From Daldinia sp. FL1419 (lineage: Eukaryota > Ascomycota > Sordariomycetes > Xylariales > Hypoxylaceae), in contig MU623399.1 in the NCBI GenBank assembly GCA_025201765.1, positions 62,001 through 126,000 of the forward strand: 64,000 nt of DNA. Reading direction: 5' to 3'. How positions within the stretch are numbered: position 1 is the first letter of the stretch; each line of letters opens with the position of its first letter. Below are positions 59,327 through 64,000 of the stretch, one piece after another. The notes under the pieces are model-generated. The model made no database searches and was not told the DNA's origin. It worked only from the letters and a program-made list of their open reading frames with translations. A program made the translations under genes and the position numbers.

Positions 59327-61202
59327 ATGCCCCCACGAAAACAAACCCCTAAAAAGGGGCCGTCTCAGACGGGAGGTGGAGGATCAAAGAAACCCGCTGA
59401 GACGAAAGAAGAATTCGAAGCAGAACTCAAGTTATTAGCTGGCCAAGCTAAGGAGGAGAATTGGACCAATTGGGCTATCCAGCAGGCAATTGTCTATATC
59501 AAGGCTGCAGCCCTCATCATACTCATGGCCGTCTACTCCAACGTCTCCTTGCTGACGTTGTCACCTGTTTATGGCCAAATTGCTGCGACTCGACTACATC
59601 AGAGAGTGGTATGGTCGGCTTTGTTTGTGGGATGGGGAGCCAACATCGTCCTCAGGCGTACATTACCCGTCAAGACCATTACTCTGTTACCCCTAGTAGC
59701 CACATACATTCCCATGCTGCAATTTTTCCTCTTCCAGGCGAGCGAGACCTTTGGTGCAAATTTGGGGCCAGCTATAACCGAATCACTAACGCTGTTTCCG
59801 TTAGCTGTACTCAGTACAGCGTGTATAGCGGACGTCCTCGAAAACGCTGATCTTAGCTTGCTGCCGAAGTCTATTGCTAGCTCCGCACCAGGTCTAGGCT
59901 CTTATGCATTCTTCAAGTTCGTCGAAAACGAAACGCTTCAGCAATTGTTCACCCAAATCGGTAAATCGTTGCCGCAGACGCGTATAGGTTTGGAACTAGT
60001 GCTTGCCGCAACTTATAGCATCATGGCCAGATCCAAGCTCCTTATCTGGGCTATCCCAGCAATCTTACATGCCGGCTTTTACAACACGCATCTCATGACT
60101 CCCACGGCTACTAGTTCGCTGAATTCCACACTCCAAGCTAGCGGGTGGTCGTTGGTTGACCGATGGGAGTCTAACACTGGGTATATCTCAGTTCTAAACA
60201 ACCACCGAGACGGATATCGGACTATGAGATGTGACCACAGTCTACTTGGCGGCGAGTGGACTAAATTTGGACGCAAGATAGTTGCGGAACCTATCTACAG
60301 CGTCTTTACCCAACTTGAAGCAGTGCGCCTTATCCAAAACCCAAATAAAGTACCTGATAACGAAGCAAGAGCTCTAAACATGTAAGTTAGCCTATCCCGT
60401 ACATACCTTGTCGTGTCGCTAATGACATGCTAGCGGCCTCGGGATTGGAACCACACCATCGGCCTTGATAGCACATGGTATAGATACGACCATCGTCGAG
60501 ATCGATCCCGTAGTGTATGATTTTGCCAAGAAATACTTCGGGTTACCCCTGAATCATACGGCCGTGATTCAAGACGCAATCTCTTGGAGCCAGTCTAACA
60601 GGGACATCCTTCACGAGTATTATGATTATATCGTTCATGACGTATTTACCGGTGGTGCGGAACCGATCCCCTTATTCACTTACGAATTCTTATCGGGCTT
60701 GAGATACATGCTAAAGCCTAATGGTGTAATCGCTATCGTAAGTCATCCTAGGTATACAGATACTTGATATTACCAGGATTAACAAGTGTAGAACTATGCC
60801 GGCGATTTTACTCTCCCTCCGCTCGGGATTGTCATCAATACGATCAAGGAAGTCTTCCCCTCATGCCGAATTTTCAGGGAAAGCGAGGCGCCCTCCGAAG
60901 AGACGGTAGAAGAAGCTGGTCGTGATTTCGACAACGTCATTGTCTTCTGTACCAAGTCGGGAGATAAAGTCACCTTCCGAAAGCCCACTGAGGCCGATTA
61001 CCTCGACAGTCTAGCCAGGAGGGCATACCTCTTACCTAAACATGAGGTGAAGGAATCAGCTTTTTCAGCCGCGGCCGCAGATGCAGGAATCCTTAGGGTG
61101 AATGAGACTGAAAAGCTAGAGAAGTGGCACGACCAGGGTGCTCTTGGCCACTGGGCTGTTATGAGGACGGTGATACCGGCCTTCGTCTGGCAAAGTTGGT
61201 GA
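59327..61202 (+). CDS. membrane protein with spermidine-synthase-like methyltransferase fold domain
   Basis: Exons 59327-60381, 60434-60737 and 60792-61202 give 589 aa. N-terminal ~60 residues are Lys/Gly-rich (MPPRKQTPKKG), followed by several hydrophobic helices (IVYIKAAALIILMAVYS, ITLLPLVATYIPMLQFFLF). The C-terminal part has a spermidine-synthase-like Rossmann fold: YISVLNNHRDGYRTMRCDHSLLG, the SAM-type loop NIGLGIGTTPSALIAHG (over intron 1), VEIDPVVYDFAKKYF, and YDYIVHDVFTGGAEP. This fits fungal membrane-anchored members of the family, whose reaction is not established. Polyamine-specific residues cannot be judged by eye. The start MPPRK at 59327 is the only good ATG. Confidence 0.85.
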
Positions 61203-61659
61203 GCGTGGTAATCTTGCAGTAGGTGTTTGATAGTTGGCATCATTGTTTATGATGACTTGTGTAGCATATAGAAAAATAATTTGGTCTCGATGAATAAATG
61301 ACTCACGCATTTTTACCCCTATTACCAAGATGATAACTGGGCTGTATGAATGACTAATAATAAATTAAGATGCATAAATTGGGAGCAAGTCTACTCCCAG
61401 GCTAATAATATTTTCCAGGGGTAAACGTCGATATACAGGAACTACTGAAATATAGGGTACTAGTAATATTAAAGCATACTGTATTCCATTATCTACCTAC
61501 CTACCTAGGTTCGAACGCTAGGTGCAATCATCAAGGACAGTAGTAATCTAAAGAATGGGAATGATCCCAAATGACCAATCTCAGTTTAGGCCATCCCGTG
61601 TAATCATAATCATAGAACTTAATAGTTAGAGAAAGCACCCCTTGTTGGCCTAAACTCAT
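61203..61659. other. intergenic region
   Basis: Between convergent genes; AGGTACCT-like motif near 61497-61510. No gene supported. Confidence 0.4.
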
Positions 61660-62555
61660 CTAGTCATCATGATCATGCTTTGACTTCGCCGCCATCGGCT
61701 TCAAAGCGTCCTCCGTAGCAAGCTCCTTTGCATGACTATTAAAATCCGTGACAAATTCCCGTAGGTACTGCGGTACCTTGTCTACCTTATTATACGGTCC
61801 GGGAATAGGTTCTCCCAGCGTATAATGCACGGGGACCACCCCTGTCCAGACTTTATCGAGCAGCTCGCTGTTCTCCTTGTCTGCCTTCTCGTCGTTGGTT
61901 GAACCAGTCCTGAGCTTCGCACTGCCCGCGGAGATCTTGACCCGTAGGACGCTGGTACTCTGCATCTCGGCGGCGTTAGGCGGGACGCGAGTGTGGCGGT
62001 AGCGGTCGCGGACTACCGAGTTGGTGATGAGTTCCATAGCGTAAATCTTCTCTTCGATATCGGTCACCATCTTCGCGTGTCCAAACAGTGACGCGGAGCG
62101 GTAGTTGTAACTGTGCGAGTTTGGCGTAAGCGAGAGAACTAGACCATCTACTTGGCTGGCAGCCACACAAATAGGCAGCCCTTCTTCTTCCCCTGGCGCA
62201 GCGGTACCGCGGCTAGCGTTCCGGGATAGGTTCATGAAGCGTGACGAAACGTAGCCGTGGAGATATAGCTCTAGAACATCCCCTGTATCGGCACTAGGTC
62301 GGTCAAATGAACCCATTTGACCTATCATAGGAAGAACGGTAGGAAAGGGGGAATCGGGAACGTTGAAGGAGACATGAAGAATAGGGCAGGCGTTCACTAT
62401 TTGGTGGATAGTCTCTAGAGCATAGGTAGCTTGGGGAAAATTAGCGAATCCTCTATGTAATATAGTATCCTGATTATGAGCGTAATACCTCGAGAGTCAT
62501 ATCGGTTGACTTTGTTGTAAGGCTGCTTGGGATACTCTAGGTCGAGGGAAGGCAT
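61660..62555 (-). CDS. FMN-binding split-barrel protein (pyridoxamine-5'-phosphate-oxidase-like)
   Basis: Exons 62555-62489 and 62429-61660 (59-nt intron, GCTAAT branch) give 278 aa. The join restores NRYDSRATYALETIHQIVNA, the N-terminal helix of this fold. Seen: PILHVSFNVPDSPFPTVLPM (first beta strands), LYLHGYVSSRFMN, ICVAASQVDGLVLS, SHSYNYRSASLFGHA (flavin-binding region) and a Pro-rich PLGEPIPGPYN-like stretch before the C-terminus. The family often lacks true PNPOx activity; many members bind FMN or F420 and reduce unknown substrates. No signal peptide. Confidence 0.9.
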
Positions 62556-64000
62556 TTTGAGAAATCTGGTTTACCTAATTCGTAGCTTTGACTTATATAG
62601 ATAGTTGGATAGGTAGTTTGATTCATAAAAGTGAAACTCGACTTGTTTGATACGACTGATATTTAGGTTCTCTCAGTAGAGGTGACAACCCCTTTAAATA
62701 CTTTTTTATACCAACGATTTCGAAGAGCTTGAGTTATGCTTGAATCATGACCCCTATTCTTTTTCCATTCTTATACCGGATCCAACTTGGAATATTCATT
62801 CAACCCCCTAAGTTAGACGAGTTAAACAGTCAAACAGTTAAACATAGGCCTACGATGTCAATACCAAGGAACATAGGATATAGCATGGACAAATAGGAAG
62901 CATATGATTGGTTAGATTGGGATATAGAAGATATGGACCTCTATGCTAGATCGGATCGGTAGGGATGATATCACACAATACACAGGAAAAATTATAATTA
63001 TAAAATTCAAGTTATTATTGTTATTATTAGAATTCTAAAATAAAGTAGTAAGGCTTTTTATGGAATTGTTGCAAGGGAAAAAATTTTTCCACGCTATTTT
63101 TAAACTTATTAATTTAATATACCCCCCCAAATAAGCCTAATAGGCAAATTTAAAACATATAACATCAAAAAACGCAATCTTTTTATATCCCCAAATTGGT
63201 ATATTCCTTTGATCATACTTCTTTAATAATTTCCTCATTTATTTCCTATTTTTGCTATATCACCTCATCTACATTCTTAAACATTTTGGCTTTTAGATAA
63301 TTTGAAATATCCACCAAACCTATTTATTCTTTAAAATGGGCATATTTTTTTTTTAATAGTACTTTTGTAAGTTTGTTTATGTTTATATTTTTTAAATTAA
63401 TATAATTAATTTTAATATAATTTCTTTAAATTTTTTGTTTAAGTTAATAATTGTGTATATCTATGTACCTCAATTTTATTTTAAATTTCTTAATATTTTT
63501 AATAATTAATTTAATTGTTTATTTATTATTACATAATAAGAGTATAATTTAATCTTCAAATTTAATTTTAAAATTCTTAATTAATTATAATATATAAAAT
63601 CTTTCTTTTGTAGTTTAAATTAGGATAAGTAGTTTAGTTTTAATAATAAAAATAATAATTATATCTTATTTACTAATTTTTCAATCAATTATTCCACTAA
63701 ATAATTTTATTATATATATTTATAAACTCTTTCAATCAATTGTGTTATTAGTAAATAAAATATTGTTAGCAATTTTGAAGATGTTGTTTCCACTTAGTTC
63801 TAAAGTATATCCTTGTGTATGCTGGAGATATTGTATAATTCAATTAGCTGTTATATAATATTTCGGGTTTGGATTTAGGTTGAATCAGGCTAGTCTCAAA
63901 TAGGTAAATGCAATATTAAGTTAGGTAATCATTGCAGTATATAAGATTAAGCTTATTTTTTGTTAGTATTATTATATTGATTAAGGTAAAGTTATTTTTA
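62556..64000. other. AT-rich terminal region
   Basis: After about 62980 the sequence becomes strongly AT-rich (homopolymeric A/T mixtures, TTTAAATT, ATAATAAT) and stays so to the window end. No frame shows any protein motif. It contrasts with the GC content of the genes to the left. Confidence 0.7.

Noticed and set aside
1..64000. CRISPR array, phage or secondary-metabolite cluster
   Set aside because: No direct-repeat arrays, and no PKS, NRPS, terpene synthase or tailoring set; the ABC and MFS genes stand alone.

Overview
The window is nuclear DNA of a filamentous ascomycete, probably a Sordariomycete and possibly Xylariales (inference from gene families, not proven). The signs are split genes with 50-130 nt introns (GTAAGT-type donors, CTAAC/CTAAT branch sites, YAG acceptors), fungal families (Sec3, Rad10, GH47, SIT and sugar MFS transporters, ABCC pump, Zn2Cys6 regulator), and intergenic DNA dotted with the palindrome AGGTACCT. 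Exon joins below were worked out by hand from splice motifs, reading phase and family conservation; each joined CDS is divisible by three.

1-14 kb: a partial alpha/beta-hydrolase (-), a five-exon full-length ABCC transporter (+), a PRISE-like NAD(P) reductase (-), a small tandem-CCCH protein (+), and a Ty3/gypsy integrase remnant. 15-24 kb: a ten-exon sugar transporter (-), an iron-dependent hydroxyacid-oxoacid transhydrogenase (-), and an S58 (DmpA-type) peptidase (+), then a 579-bp hAT-like MITE with 8-bp target duplication. 25-29 kb: exocyst subunit Sec3.

29.9-38.4 kb is a decayed block. It holds three dead genes (type-B carboxylesterase, Zn2Cys6 regulator, sulfatase) with stops explained by C-to-T/G-to-A changes, a second MITE, and a 10-N assembly gap between poly-G and poly-C. 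One intact gene survives inside it: a five-exon siderophore-iron transporter with a consensus iron-GATA site (ATCTGATAA) upstream.

39-44 kb: amidohydrolase, DUF1295 membrane protein and fructose-1,6-bisphosphatase. 45.3-46.8 kb holds no protein gene. It is a spliced non-coding host transcript whose successive introns each carry a box C/D snoRNA. Their guides match yeast rRNA sites in the order U2421, 18S-U578, C2197, G2288, 18S-A28, C2959, which is the order of the yeast snR78-77-76-75-74-73 polycistron.

47-62.6 kb: an S10 carboxypeptidase, an uncharacterised two-exon protein, a secreted GH47 mannosidase, Rad10/ERCC1 divergent from a membrane-anchored spermidine-synthase-fold protein, and an FMN-binding split-barrel protein. 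The last ~1 kb is extremely AT-rich. Apart from the snoRNA cluster, genes look like independent housekeeping or transport units; I see no secondary-metabolite cluster.
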